Program-made: the position numbers and the translations under genes
The notes under the pieces: generated by a model
Seen by the model: only the letters and a program-made list of their open reading frames with translations
Told to the model about the DNA's origin: nothing
Databases searched by the model: none
NCBI GenBank assembly: GCA_037975125.1
Contig: CM075852.1
Coordinates: forward strand, 8,497,258-8,561,257
Reading direction: 5' to 3'
DNA: 64,000 bases
Source of the DNA: Latrodectus hesperus
Lineage: Eukaryota; Arthropoda; Arachnida; Araneae; Theridiidae
Shown: in pieces, positions 38,082-49,486 of the stretch
Numbering within the stretch: the stretch's first letter is position 1
Layout of the letters: each line of letters starts with the position of its first letter

Positions 38082-39359
38082 TACGAGGGTTACTCCGAAA
38101 TTTTTGAGATACGTGCAGACGAGAATTTACAAAATAAAAATAACGGTTAAATTTTAAAGTACAAAGTATTTTAACACAGAAGACGATTTTTTACTGACTT
38201 ACTTCAACTTGTTTAGCGTGGAATAAATTTTAAACAGAAGAGAAAATGGAGTTGACGCGAGAACATTTTCGCGCTATGATTTTCTACGATTTCAAAGCAG
38301 GATTAAATCAAGAAGAATGCGTTCAACGGTTGCAATTAGCGTTTGGTGATGAATCTCCAGCTCGTGCTACTGTATTCAGATGGTTTAGAGAATTTAGAAG
38401 AGGTCGCAATTTTCTTCAGGATGAAGAACACACAGGAAGGCCGCCGTCGGCAGTCATCCCGGATAATGTGTCAGGCATACGAAAAATGTTAATGGATGAT
38501 AATCGCTGTACCTATCAAATGATACAGAAGGAACTTAACATTGGATCCGCAGCCATACACAAAATCATTCATGAAGAATTACATATGAAAAAAGTAGTTT
38601 GCCGTTGGGTTTCCCATAATCTAACTGAGCATCAAACAGAGGAGCGTGTCAGAATCAGTAAAGAAACTCTTAATATGCTGAATGATGATGGCCACCGCAT
38701 CATTTCTAAAATTGTAACAGGTGATGAAACGTACATACCGTTTTTTGACGTTCCAACACGTCAAGAAAGCAAAGTATGGGTCTTTGAAGATGATTCCACG
38801 CCGACAATGGTGAAAAAACAACGCCCACTGAAAAAAGTGATGTATGCCGTTTTCTTCAGAAGTACGGGATTGGTCAAAGCCATCAAGTTGGAAGAAGTAA
38901 CTTTTTCAGAAGACAGTAACAGCAAACTGGTATACCACTAAATGTCTTCCAGAAATTCTACAAGAACTGAATGTTAGGGGACTAATGCTTCACCATGACA
39001 ATGCATCTTCACATACAGCCGGATTAACAGTTGAGTTTCTTAAACAAAAACTAATTAAAGTGATCAAACATCCGTAGTATTCACCTGATCTAGCTATGTG
39101 CGACTTTTGGTTATTCTTTAATTTAAAAGAGAACTTACGCGGACGTCGTTTTTATTCAGAAGAAGAGATTGATGTGGCTATAAATGCATTTTTTTCATCT
39201 ATTCGAAGAAATGAATGGCTTGAGGCATTTAATCTGTGGAAAATTCGTCTACAAAAGTGCATTGATGCTGGAGGAGACTACTTTGAACACACCTAAAATT
39301 TTGTAAGTATAACTTTAAAATCCTAGTTGTATCTCAAAAATTTCAGAGTGACCCTCGTA
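38082..39359 (+). mobile_element. Full-length mariner, inactivated
   Basis: The element is 1,278 bp, the standard mariner length. Terminal inverted repeats of about 32 bp start TACGAGGGTTACTCCGAAAT on the left and mirror TACGAGGGTCACTCTGAAAT on the right. TA target duplications flank it (38080-38081 and 39360-39361). It encodes a transposase broken by one frameshift and one nonsense codon. It belongs to a different mariner subfamily from the element at 17539. Confidence 0.95.
38246..39295 (+). pseudogene. Mariner transposase, frameshift and stop
   Basis: The N-terminal frame (38246-38941) has the helix-turn-helix DNA-binding domain (about residues 1-110, with GRPPSAV and RCTYQMIQKELNIG), WVSHNLTEHQ, and the first catalytic Asp in VTGDETY. 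After a frameshift near 38910-38918 the neighbouring frame continues WYTTKCLPEIL, then MLHHDNASSHTA (second Asp). A TAG replaces a codon just before YSPDLAMCDFWLF, where the Asp of MCD is the third. Counting through the stop gives 34 residues between Asp two and three, the DD34D spacing of mariner. The frame ends CIDAGGDYFEHT then TAA. Confidence 0.94.
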
Positions 39360-39561
39360 TATCATTAGATCTCTTAGAATAAATGTTAAAATATTGATTT
39401 AATAAAGTTCATTAGTGATGCAAACTTGTACAGTATCTTGTGCCGTAGAGTGATAGATTCAACATCATGATAAATAGAATATATTTCATTTCAGTTGTAT
39501 GACAGGGTAAGTTTTTTAAGAACTCTAAAAATTATTTATTTATTTCAATAAGTATTCCCAA

Positions 39562-39680
39562 CATTAACACTTTCGGTACGAATGACGCAAATATGCGTCG
39601 GCCTAGATAACCTTCAGAGCCTACGCAGCAGGACGATCGCCGCATATTTACGTCATACTTTCAGAACGAAATATTTACTA
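39562..39680. mobile_element. Possible piggyBac-type terminal sequence or short MITE
   Basis: A TTAA (39562-39565) is followed by CACTTTCGGTACGAATGACG and CAAATATGCGTCGG, like the GACGC-rich ends of piggyBac elements. A second, inverted version (CCGCATATTTACGTCA, about 39640-39656) lies 40 bp on. A second TTAA boundary is not seen. Confidence 0.4.
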
Positions 39681-41925
39681 CCAGATGAAATTACTAACCA
39701 ATGTTTCATTGAAAAGATTGCCATCATACATTAGTATTTCTCTTTCCAATGACAGAATAAGTTTAGTCAAGTGCCTGTGATTTATTGAATTTTCGTGAAT
39801 GTGAACACAAACATGTGGTAAAGAGCCTTTTAATTCATTTTGAAATGGTTGTGTATAGGTGTCGCTTCTATTTCAGGATAGGTTTTTATGGGAGATTTTC
39901 TAGAATGGATTTTATTTTTAGATTTATTTGAGGTATTTTTAACTACAGTAAAATACAATAAATTTTTATTTTATTATTATTATTGAATATCAATTATTTT
40001 AATTAAATTTTTTGTTATGATTGAAATATGATACATTAAATCACATATTTAAAAAGGGTTTCATTTCTACGTAAAGTGTATATTTTATCCATTATTATGT
40101 AATGCGAAATTACGTATTAGGTTAGCGGGAGAAAATGTCCCTCCTGTAGGCACAGAAATACTCGAATAACTGAATAACTTAACGAATAACTGAAAATATA
40201 TATTATTCCTAAAAAAATTATATTTGTTGTAGATTTGTTTTCATAACAGAATAATGTGTTGTAAGTATCGCAACAAAATAAAAAATTTATAGCCGGATTT
40301 TTTTCATTAGTTGGTGAAAGTAATTAATTCTCCATTTTGTGTAGCAGCAATATTGATTATTTTGTGAAAATTATGACAGGATTTTATGCACTTACTTTGA
40401 TGAAATATATGAGTTGATACTCAGTTTCTCTCATTAAACCTATTTGAATTGATCAGTAAATCTTCTCCAAAGTAAATCATCTCCTATACGTTGTATAATT
40501 CACATATGAGAAAACTATAATATACATCCCTATAAAAACACAGAAAAGAATCATTATTTCCCATAAAAAGAAAAATTAAGTCTTTTTTGAGAAAAAAAGT
40601 TACTAAGTAACCCGTGAATTTATATGATTCAGAAGAAATTGAAATAAATTAATTGCAACTTTAAAAAAAAAAATTTCCGACCAATTTCATCCTACATTTT
40701 CAACGTAAAATATTTCTTAAATCTTATAATTTGAATTTAGAAGTTTTGCTTACATAAATGTATTGTTTCTTTAAAACAAAGTCCAGGACGATAACAATTT
40801 AGTTACAAGTGACCAAACTGTTTGAGCTTCCGTTCTTGGCAGAAATTTTATAAACAACATTAATTTAATTTATTACTATAAGAAACCATCAATTTTTCCT
40901 TTAAACGTTTTGAGAAAAAGAGACATACATTACGAAACAAAGATTTATTGTTCCCAGATGACAGCCAAATGTATATCATTGAAAAGCATTTATCTTGTAT
41001 TCCATTTAAGGTTTAATTAATCAACATTAAAATGAAAGCAATTTTTAATTTAAATAAATCATTTTGAGCTTAAGAAATGTCTGTGCATATAAATACATAC
41101 AGTAAAAAATATATGTAAAATCCTCTTAAAATTTAAAATAATAAAATGATAAATATTTTATTATTAAGAAATACCGATGAATGCGAAACAAAGCCAATTA
41201 ATCTAAAGTAACTTTTCCACCCAATAAATGTCAAGCATTTCATATATAATCTTATATTTTCTCTTAAAATTGAGAATTCCATTTTTATTTTAAGATCTTC
41301 TTTAAGAGAAAAAAGTTTTCTTAGAATTATTTATATTGGGCAAAATGCTCATTTCAAAAGAAAAAAATATTCTTCAAAATATTTTGTTGAAATATTTTTT
41401 CTACTGTTTTCTTCTGCGTGATTTTTAAATTTTATTTAAAATGTTTTCAAGAATATTTTTAGACAATCGTTAAAATGTCTCTTTAATGTAACTTAAGAAA
41501 ATTGTTTTAAATATTGGTTTATAAATAATGCATTACTCTGTAACTCTGGAAAAGAAAATAATAGATAGAAACGTAAATATATCTATTCTAAAATACATCG
41601 ATTTTAAAATAAATATTTCTATTTCCGTTTGACGTTTTCGGGAATTTCGAAATAATAAATAATAGTATGATAATTATATATTGAAATATACTATTGAAGT
41701 TTTAAAGAATATAAAATATTTGGCTTATATAAAACTATTAAAAAATATTTCGAATGTAATATGGATAAATAATTATTTCCGAATATTTTGCTGAAGGAAC
41801 TATCAGAAGATTTAAAACACAGGTATCAATGAACTTTTTTTAATCGAAAATAACTTAAGTTGTTCTTAAATTTCAATAGCAGAAGTGATTTTAAACTGTT
41901 ATCTTATTATAAAACTGAAACTTAT
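39681..41925. other. A+T-rich intergenic DNA
   Basis: No gene, RNA or mobile element recognised. Confidence 0.55.
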
Positions 41926-41929
41926 ATGT

Positions 41930-42990
41930 ATACAAGCTGACCCAGCCACGCGTTGCAGTGGCTGAGTAATTATAATACATTGAATCAATTTTTTACTAAC
42001 TCCTTGGTACAATCAAATAAATATTTTCTAAAAAAATTTAAAATAGGTTCATTCATATGAGATTAAAAATAAAACGTTTCACCAAAATTTAAAAGTAATA
42101 GGTAAAGTATCGAAATTTTGAAATTAAGCACAAATCAACAAATACTTTCTGAATTTACATTTTATTCATCTTATATTAAATTATAGTTTGTAATCAGTGA
42201 CTTACTTATAAAATATATTATATAAATTAAAAACATCTAAAAATAAATTGTTATAAATGAGGTAGATAACATTGACATCGAACTATTATTTTTTCAATTT
42301 TAAATTATTAAAACTAAAAAAATTTTCCGAGGCATTATACTGAAATAAAGAACAATTAAAAGAATTTATCATTTGAATAAATAAATTAGATCAAAATGTA
42401 CTGCTGAAAAAATTATAATTATCAAATTATAAAATAAAAATAAAAAAATAAAAGGCTATCAAGAAATACTTACATGTTTTCGAGGTGGTATGAAAATTAG
42501 TAGAGAAAAACAGTAATAAATAAATTTTTATTTTACTATTTATAATATTAAAAATATTCAAACTGAACACCGCACAATAATAACACAATACAAAGTATAA
42601 TTATGAAAATGATTCACGAAAAATTGTTATAGTATGATTATACATTATGAAAATATATGTAAATTCTATAATTAATCACGCGCTTGCGCGCGCACGTTAA
42701 ATTTCTCGAAGATGGTAAAATCTAGAAAAATAAACACGTCGCCATCTGCCGAATACCTGTGCAACTTAGATGCTAAACCGCCATCTATTAGGAACTTACA
42801 TAACTAACCAATAAATAAACACTAATGTCGTATAATAAATATTGAGATCAATAATTAAGAGATAAAAACTATTCTATCTTTTAAGTTGGACCCTATTATA
42901 AATGGTTACAACATTTTAATCAAAATCCGTTCAGTAGTTTCGGAGTTTATCGGGAACATACATCGTGACACGAAATTTTTATATATATAG
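41930..42990 (+). mobile_element. Repeat with LINE-like end signatures
   Basis: The left end reads CAAGCTGACCCAGCCACGCG and then TTGCAGTGGCTGAG. The right end reads AAATCCGTTCAGTAGTTTCG, then GAGTTTATCGGGAACATACA and TTTTATATATATAGAT. I remember this paired signature (CTGACCCGGCxxxCG ... CAGTAGTTTxxGAGTTTATCGxGAACATAC ... TATATATAGA) as the ends of abundant arthropod interspersed repeats. The interior is A+T-rich without a frame, so it would be non-autonomous. Not searched. Confidence 0.45.
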
Positions 42991-43940
42991 ATATATAACT
43001 CAACATATAATTTTATAATTTATACTAGTTATAAAATTAATCCTATTAGTTATTTCACTTTTTATTAAATACATAATGTCCGTAAAACTATTATCTTATG
43101 ATTTTTCCTTGGGTAACTTATAAGAGATTTTCAGTATTTCAGGCGAATGATCTTTTTCTCAGTGATTCATTATCAAAGTATTCCAGTTGTATTTTAATAC
43201 GTAAGCTAATAAATAACCTTTTGCTGGAAAAAAATCCTTGATATTTTCGAATAAATTTTAAACTTCATATTTTATTCAATACCCCTTTATTCAGTCTTTA
43301 GCATTCACTGATTCAAACAATTTGATCTACAAAAATGTCTTTGCAAAGCTTAAAACAAAACCTTGAGCTTTCGGTTGGTATGAATGGAGTCTACTTGCAC
43401 ACATATCTTTCTTCCCAAGTGAGAAACAATTTCGATACATAACATAAGCAAAAGACTTAAAATTTCCATATTTATTGTTATCTAACAACAAAACAAAAAT
43501 ATTTATATTCTTTAATCAAATGCATAAGCTGGTATAAATATTAATAAGAATGGAGTAACGAAAAAAATTAATATAAGAATTTATCATATTCTACGAAGAC
43601 AATATTTATAATGACTCTTGTTTTATTCATTTTGTCCTTAGGCGGGAAATTATTAATTTATACAAGACATGACATAAATCTCCCAACGCTTAAGGCTTTC
43701 AGTAAAGCAATGGATTTATTAATGATGATGATTTTGATAAAATTACTCCAATACCGATAGCTAAGGTCAATTTAAACAAGGTCTATAATTTAAATTGCGA
43801 TAAAACAGCAGAAATCTTTAAATGCAAATTAATGTAGTCATAAACTAAAAAAAAGCAATAATTGTGCTTTTGCAGAAGCTTCTTTTACATTGTTTCAGTT
43901 GTGAAATTAAAATCTCCAACTTTTGTAGTGAGAAAATGTG
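42991..43940. other. A+T-rich intergenic DNA
   Basis: No feature recognised. Confidence 0.5.
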
Positions 43941-43944
43941 ACTT

Positions 43945-44540
43945 GTGAGAATACCACAACCAAAATCCTACGATTGGAAGATAAAAAAGTTGATATACCG
44001 GAAATTATGACTTGGCATTTTATCGAGAGACTCAAATAAATTTAAGTCAAGAAAGTGAAGTGGGTGCAGTTGAAGTAGAAAACATGTCCTTTTAAAGCAG
44101 TGAAATTGATTTCAAGATATGGGTAATGTTAAATATTGACCCCGAGCAAGGTCATCAAATACTGTTACAGAAAGTGCTGATTGATATATGTTGTCAATAG
44201 CTCATTAAGACAGAATATGAAACGTATCACTAGCAAAAATAATTTCTTTTGACTATAGAAATAAAGATCGCAAACCAAACAATCTAAAGTGGATTTCGTA
44301 AGAGTGATCTTCTTACACATAGGCCAATAGTGTGTATACCATAAAACTCAAGACACTATACAGATGGAACAAAATCTACTGAGAGAAGAATTATATAAGA
44401 TTATAAAGTGAGACAGAAATCAAGTTCTTTTAACTGACAAGCCACACTTCTGCTTGGAGCATGGTACCAAATATATTATGTGATATAGAAAAAGAAGTGT
44501 AATTGAATTAATCCCACGAAATTGTACTCTTTGAATGTGA
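43945..44540 (+). pseudogene. Possible decayed Tc1-like transposase, 5' part
   Basis: One frame gives QVLLTDKPHFCLEHGTKYI (about 44420-44475), similar to the Tc1 motif with the first catalytic Asp (usually FSDESRF). The rest is full of stops. The likely continuation lies beyond the LINE at about 45690-46100. Weak support. Confidence 0.35.
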
Positions 44541-44544
44541 TCTT

Positions 44545-45680
44545 CCTCCTTTGTGATTGAGACGAAAATACTGCCTTTCTAAATACTACAACAAACTTTA
44601 CAGTTACCATAATCAACATAGAACTTCGACTTATCTTCAAAATTGGCAGAACAACAGGCGACTAAAAAGGCACAGTCCTTTTTCACTGGTGAGACAGTTG
44701 GGCCCTCTCTCTGCTAAAGTTGAACCGTTCTCTTTGAAACTTCCTGATTTTACAGATGCTGAAAAAATTCACTTCCACACCAAACTTTTGACAAAATTTT
44801 CTAAAAATTTAGAGTCACCGCATTTTGCAAGACAATTAACACTTGAGACTATTCGTAGCATTCCTAATTCTGCTCTTAAAATGTATACAGATGGCAGCAG
44901 AGGTGATCATGGTGTCGCTGGTAGCGGTGGGCATATTGTTACTTCAACTGGAACAATTGATCTAGGTATTATTAGAAATGCTGATTTTTGCTCAGTGTTC
45001 AGGTCTGAACTACTGGCAATCTACAAGGGCCTGCATCTAATTGAAACTGCAACGGAGCTGAACTATGAGGATGTTTGGATTCTGACTGACAGTTGTGCTT
45101 CTAGACAGCACCTATCAAACTGGACGCAGGTGAGAGATAAAACAAGCTTGGGTATTCTAGAGATCATCCATCGCCTTACTAGGGAGCATGATGTTCATTT
45201 CCAGTGGGTCCTATCCCACGTCAGAATAGATGGTAATGAAATTGCTGATGCCTTGGTGAGGAAGGCTTCTACTGATGGCGAGTGTGAGGAAAGTACTCTC
45301 ACTTATACAGAGATCTCAATAATTAAAGTACAGACGAACATGAGATGGCGTGTTCCTCCGAACAACTCATGGTGCTTCACTAGAAGCCCTGGTGGGGCAC
45401 TTCGAACCAAGGGTACCGGAAAGCAACAAACAGTTCTTTCTCGCTTCATTAGTGGACATATTAAAGCTCTCGTTTTCCATCAGGGACAGAGGAAGTACCC
45501 GGATGGCCACTGGTGCGGAGCCGTGCAGGCCTCCCCTGCCCATATTCTAAACTGCTTGGACTTTGCCAAAAGTGACATTCTTAAAGATCCTACACTATTT
45601 TTGGACTTGTTGGAAATAATGGGTTTTATGCAGATGGTCTAGCATTGCTTGATCATCTGGGATTAGCAACAACAACAACA
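44545..45680 (+). mobile_element. 5'-truncated LINE with intact RNase H domain
   Basis: This is the 3' portion of a non-LTR retrotransposon. It contains an open ORF2 C-terminal frame of 361 codons, a CAGATG/CATCTG stem near the stop and a terminal AGCAACAACAACAACAC tail. It belongs to the same superfamily as the 4008 and 16087 copies but to a clearly different subfamily. Reverse transcriptase and endonuclease are missing. Target-site duplications were not identified. Confidence 0.88.
44557..45642 (+). pseudogene. LINE ORF2 C-terminal region with RNase H
   Basis: The frame enters within RRKYCLSKYY, the linker after the reverse transcriptase. The RNase H domain spans about residues 105-235 with all catalytic acidic residues present: Asp112 (MYTDGS), Glu151 (RSELLAI), Asp178 (WILTDS) and Asp231 (GNEIADAL). 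Then come the TVLSRFISGHIKALVF motif and the C-terminal zinc-finger region. There the first Cys of C-x2-C-x8-H-x3-C is replaced by Gly (DGHWCG), so the finger is probably broken. The frame is open throughout, implying a fairly young copy. The ATG at 44557 is incidental. Confidence 0.9.
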
Positions 45681-45689
45681 CACATCTAT

Positions 45690-46195
45690 TCGGTAAGCAT
45701 CACATGACAGTTCAGATGTGTTGATGGTTGAATTTGTAAATCTTTCGGAATGGTGAATAGGTGATTAAGAGGTATGTGTGTAGACGCGAGATATTGAGAA
45801 TTCATGTAATTTACACTTCAATTATTTTTTAAAGAATGATAACAGAAGATCTCATACTGTTTGTCGATTTAAAAATATTCTCAAACATATTTTCCAACTG
45901 CATGCATGTTTGAACTACAAAATTCAAACAGTTTAACGTATGAAATCACAAGTGAGTTCTCTTCTTAATCCGATCAGCCGTGTTTGGAATCCTTTTAGAA
46001 AGTATTACGGCTCAAAATAAGCATGTTTGAGACAGACAAACATTCTTTTACTGTTCGAGATTTGAAAAGATATTTCACTGCAAGAATTCGATTACGTGTA
46101 AATGACAAATATTGTATTGTTAAAAGATAATGCAGCATGTTTCATATATGGTGTGTGATCTGCTCAAACAGATAAGCAAGCAAATTTTATATCCA
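45690..46195 (+). pseudogene. Possible decayed Tc1-like transposase, 3' part
   Basis: The frame near 45960-46010 reads SSLLNPISRVWNPFRKYYGS, like the Tc1 motif SPDLNPIEHVWD with the last acidic residues altered. If correct, the LINE at 44545-45680 landed inside an old transposon. Weak support. Confidence 0.35.
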
Positions 46196-46220
46196 TATAA
46201 TATGGTTAGAAAATTATGAA

Positions 46221-46596
46221 GGGCCGTGGTAGCCTAGTGGTTAGGGTATCGACCTTCCATTCGGAAGGGTGGGGTTCGATTCCCAATGCCGCCAAAGACC
46301 CACCGAGTACATGCGATATACGTGCTCGTTAAATCTGTGGAATCGAAAGTCCTGTGGTCGGTCATTGAGCAGTTACCATGGGTGCAATGATCTGGAGAAA
46401 ATTTCCTTCCTCTTCAGATCTATTCCAAAATTGAGGGAGTAGATCCTCTAGTGCTGCCATCTATCGGAGGATTTGAAGTGCAAAAGTCGTACTTTCACCT
46501 CCATGGTGCTCTAATTAAAACGAAAGACGCTCCCAATTGATTTAAATTAGCATAGCGAGCTTGGCTTGTCCAAGTGTCATAAGTAACAACAACAAC
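46221..46596 (+). mobile_element. tRNA-derived SINE, family B, full length with 13-bp TSD
   Basis: It starts GGGCCGTGGTAGCCTAGTGG and has B box GGGGTTCGATTCCC. The full family-B body ends CTTGGCTTGTCCAAG (5-bp stem), GTCATAAGTAAC and (AAC)n. Exact target-site duplications AGAAAATTATGAA lie at 46208-46220 and 46597-46609. This is the cleanest family-B reference copy in the window. Confidence 0.95.
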
Positions 46597-46609
46597 AGAA
46601 AATTATGAA

Positions 46610-47835
46610 AAATGCTGTTCTTCTCGAGAAAAAATAGCCATTTTTTATTCTAGAGAGTAAAACTGTATTTCTCAAAATCTCATAACCTCATTATATCTAC
46701 ATAAAATTTGTCTGCAACAATCTTGGCTGTTCGAGCGACCGTATGAGACATTATGCATCATTTTCAAACAATACGCTTTTTGTTATTGACATGTAATCGA
46801 ATTCTTGCCCTGAAACATCTATTTATATTCTTTCTATCAATTCATTTCTTAAGCTTTCCTCCATTTTACATTCATCTTGCATATTTATTGATTAAAAGTT
46901 TTCTAAAATGTCTTGATCACTTTTCTAATTTCTTAGCAATGTACACTATTAATAATATCAGTTGTTATTGGATGTTATCAGCTATAAGAAATTAGACTAT
47001 TTTATTGCTTTTGTTTGGCTTCCTGTAAGACTATGCAAATGTAACAATTCTTTTTAAAAACCAATATTTTTTGTAAAGTTGAGGATCATAGATTAACCTG
47101 ATATTTTAGATTAAAAAATATGTGTTAAAGTGACCAAGTTCAGTTTCTTTGAGAGAAGTTTGTTATTACCTATTAAATACAATTGATCGTCTATTTTTGG
47201 ATTGTTTAATCGACTATGTTAAATCATATTTTTTTTCAATTTTGATAATTTTAAAAATACTCTGCTAATAAATAATGTCGAATATATTCACGATCATATA
47301 AAAAAAAATTTAATATTTTCTTCCATAAAATCTTTAAATTCCTAATAATTGAATTTAATACATAAGCACATATTTTGATTTAAGTATGTGAAAAAATATT
47401 CAGCTCTTGGGGCAAAACATTTCCCTGTAATTGAATTTAATGCATAAGCATATTTTAATTTTAAAAAATATGAAAAAATATTCAGTTCCTGCGAAAACAT
47501 TTCTAAATCGTGAGCTTGGCATGTTAGAATCAATTTCAATATAAAGTCGTCATTTAATTTTCTTCAAATCAAACATCATGTACACATGTCAACGCATTTT
47601 CAGTTCGAAATTCGCTTAGTATTAAAAAGGGTTAAGAAAATAAGCAAAAAAAAATTGTATGTATAGGACCAAATATATTTTACTAAGAAACAGTATGTAA
47701 TCCATGCGATAACAACTGGGAAAAGGGAGATTTTTCCCCATTCCTGTTTTCTTCTGGGCGGTGAAGTTGAGATTTGAGAAACTGTGGAGAACGGTCTCCC
47801 TGTGCCAATTCCAGTAAAAAAAAAGAAAGAAAAAA
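46610..47835. other. A+T-rich intergenic DNA
   Basis: Contains a short direct repeat at 47345-47500: two diverged copies of AATTGAATTTAATxCATAAGC, then AAAAAATATTCAG. No gene was seen. Confidence 0.5.
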
Positions 47836-47839
47836 AAAA

Positions 47840-48530
47840 GAAGAAGAAACCGGCAGACGAGAAATTTTTCACGCAGACGAGATGACAGCCTGAAGAAAAG
47901 AAAATTGTTTCCTGCTTTGGTTGAAGCTTCTTCTTCCAACTTCGTTTTCAAACTTATTTCCTGCGCAACTTACGGAACTAATTTACGAAGTCGCTTTTCG
48001 GGAGGAATTCTAGTAGGTGCACCCTCTACACTTTCTTCCCCTTTATTTTTTTCCCGCCACCACCTTTTCTCCCAATTCTTTTGTTTCCAACCCCCTATCC
48101 TTCCCACAGTGTTCCACACTTTAAAGTGGAACTAGTTGATGGAATAAATGAAAGAAAAAAAATTATTTTCACTTGCATTCCAGCATGTAGTTTCCAATTC
48201 TATCTAACAGAGGATTAAATTAAAGTTCTTTTGAAAATGGAACAACTGTCAATATTCGTCCGAAAATAAAACGGAATTGCTTCCTACTTTCCTGGGGAAT
48301 ATTTTTGACAGGTGAGATCAGAAATATATGATTGCGATTCAAGCTCCAAACATATTCGTATGCTGGTCTTATGATTTTTAATTTCCTCTTTATGCCCCGA
48401 CAACGGAACAAGACATTTTCATCAACATAAAAAAAAAGAATCCTTTTTGCCAGAATGATTAAAATTTATATTCGATTAAAGAATTTTCAAGTACCAGAAA
48501 TTATTTTTTTATAAATTATCTTTCTACGAA
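47840..48530. repeat. Dispersed 0.7-kb duplication, copy 1
   Basis: It aligns over its whole length, in the same orientation, with 53318-53998. Shared anchors include GATGACAGCCTGAAGAAAAG, the TTTTCAAACTTATTTCCTG region, TTAAATTAAAGTT, GGAACAACTGTCAATATTCG, and the CAAGACATTTTTCAT / AAAGAATCCT end. Both copies contain a pyrimidine-rich middle. Frames differ between copies, so it is not coding. Confidence 0.85.
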
Positions 48531-49473
48531 AAAAAAAGAAACTTTTTTCTTCTTATAAACAGTGTTTTACTTTAACTCGACCACTTTTGATTTAATGGGT
48601 TTTATGAAATTTAAACTTCATTGAAAGATTTTAAATGAATTCTTTCAATGTTTCAGAAGCATTCATCTTAAAAAGAAAATGTCAGTTTGAATAAAGTAAT
48701 TTTTGGTTCATAATTTAAAAATCTTTAGGATTAAAGACTGTTAACTTATAAAACTTTATCTCGAAAACAATGTAGTTATAGAGCATCGCGATAAAAAAAA
48801 ATAAGCACAATGACCTTTTTTATGCTTTGTAGCTTATTAAAAACTAGCAGCTAAAATTTTCAGCAAAATTTAAGTTACGACAACAATTAATTATTAATTA
48901 GTGGAACCATTTCACATCTTCGAATTAATTTTAGAACGTATCAAAAAAGTTCATAAAATTTATTCTTTCTTGAAAATTACTTTATGTAACCATGATTAAT
49001 TATATTGAACTGGTTTTACTAAATACCACATTGATCCTTATAGATTAAGAAATAAAACATCAAATCTTTATAAATTAAAACAACTTTAAACATTGTTTTA
49101 CCTTACTAATACAAAAAAGAATGACAATCTTGTGAGTATAGAAATATTTAACACATAATTAATTGGGTTTTTTTGTATTCGTTTTTATAAATACAATTTT
49201 TAATAGATTATTACTTTTCTTGTAGAGGTATTTTTATGAATGCCTCAATATTTGAGGATTTATTTGTAATCTCATCAAAAATTATTTTTTAAAATGACAG
49301 CATTTTAAAGATTATATTTTTGTGACAATATTGGATCTAGAATTAAGTAGTATTGTTAATAGTTGTACTGTGGGGAATATATTTATGAATGTACATTTCT
49401 GTATATTTTTATGTGTGCATCAACTTGAACACTTACGTAACTTCAATATAAACAAGTAAAAAACAATAAAAGT
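48531..49473. other. A+T-rich intergenic DNA
   Basis: No feature recognised. Confidence 0.55.
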
Positions 49474-49486
49474 AAAATCTTAAATA

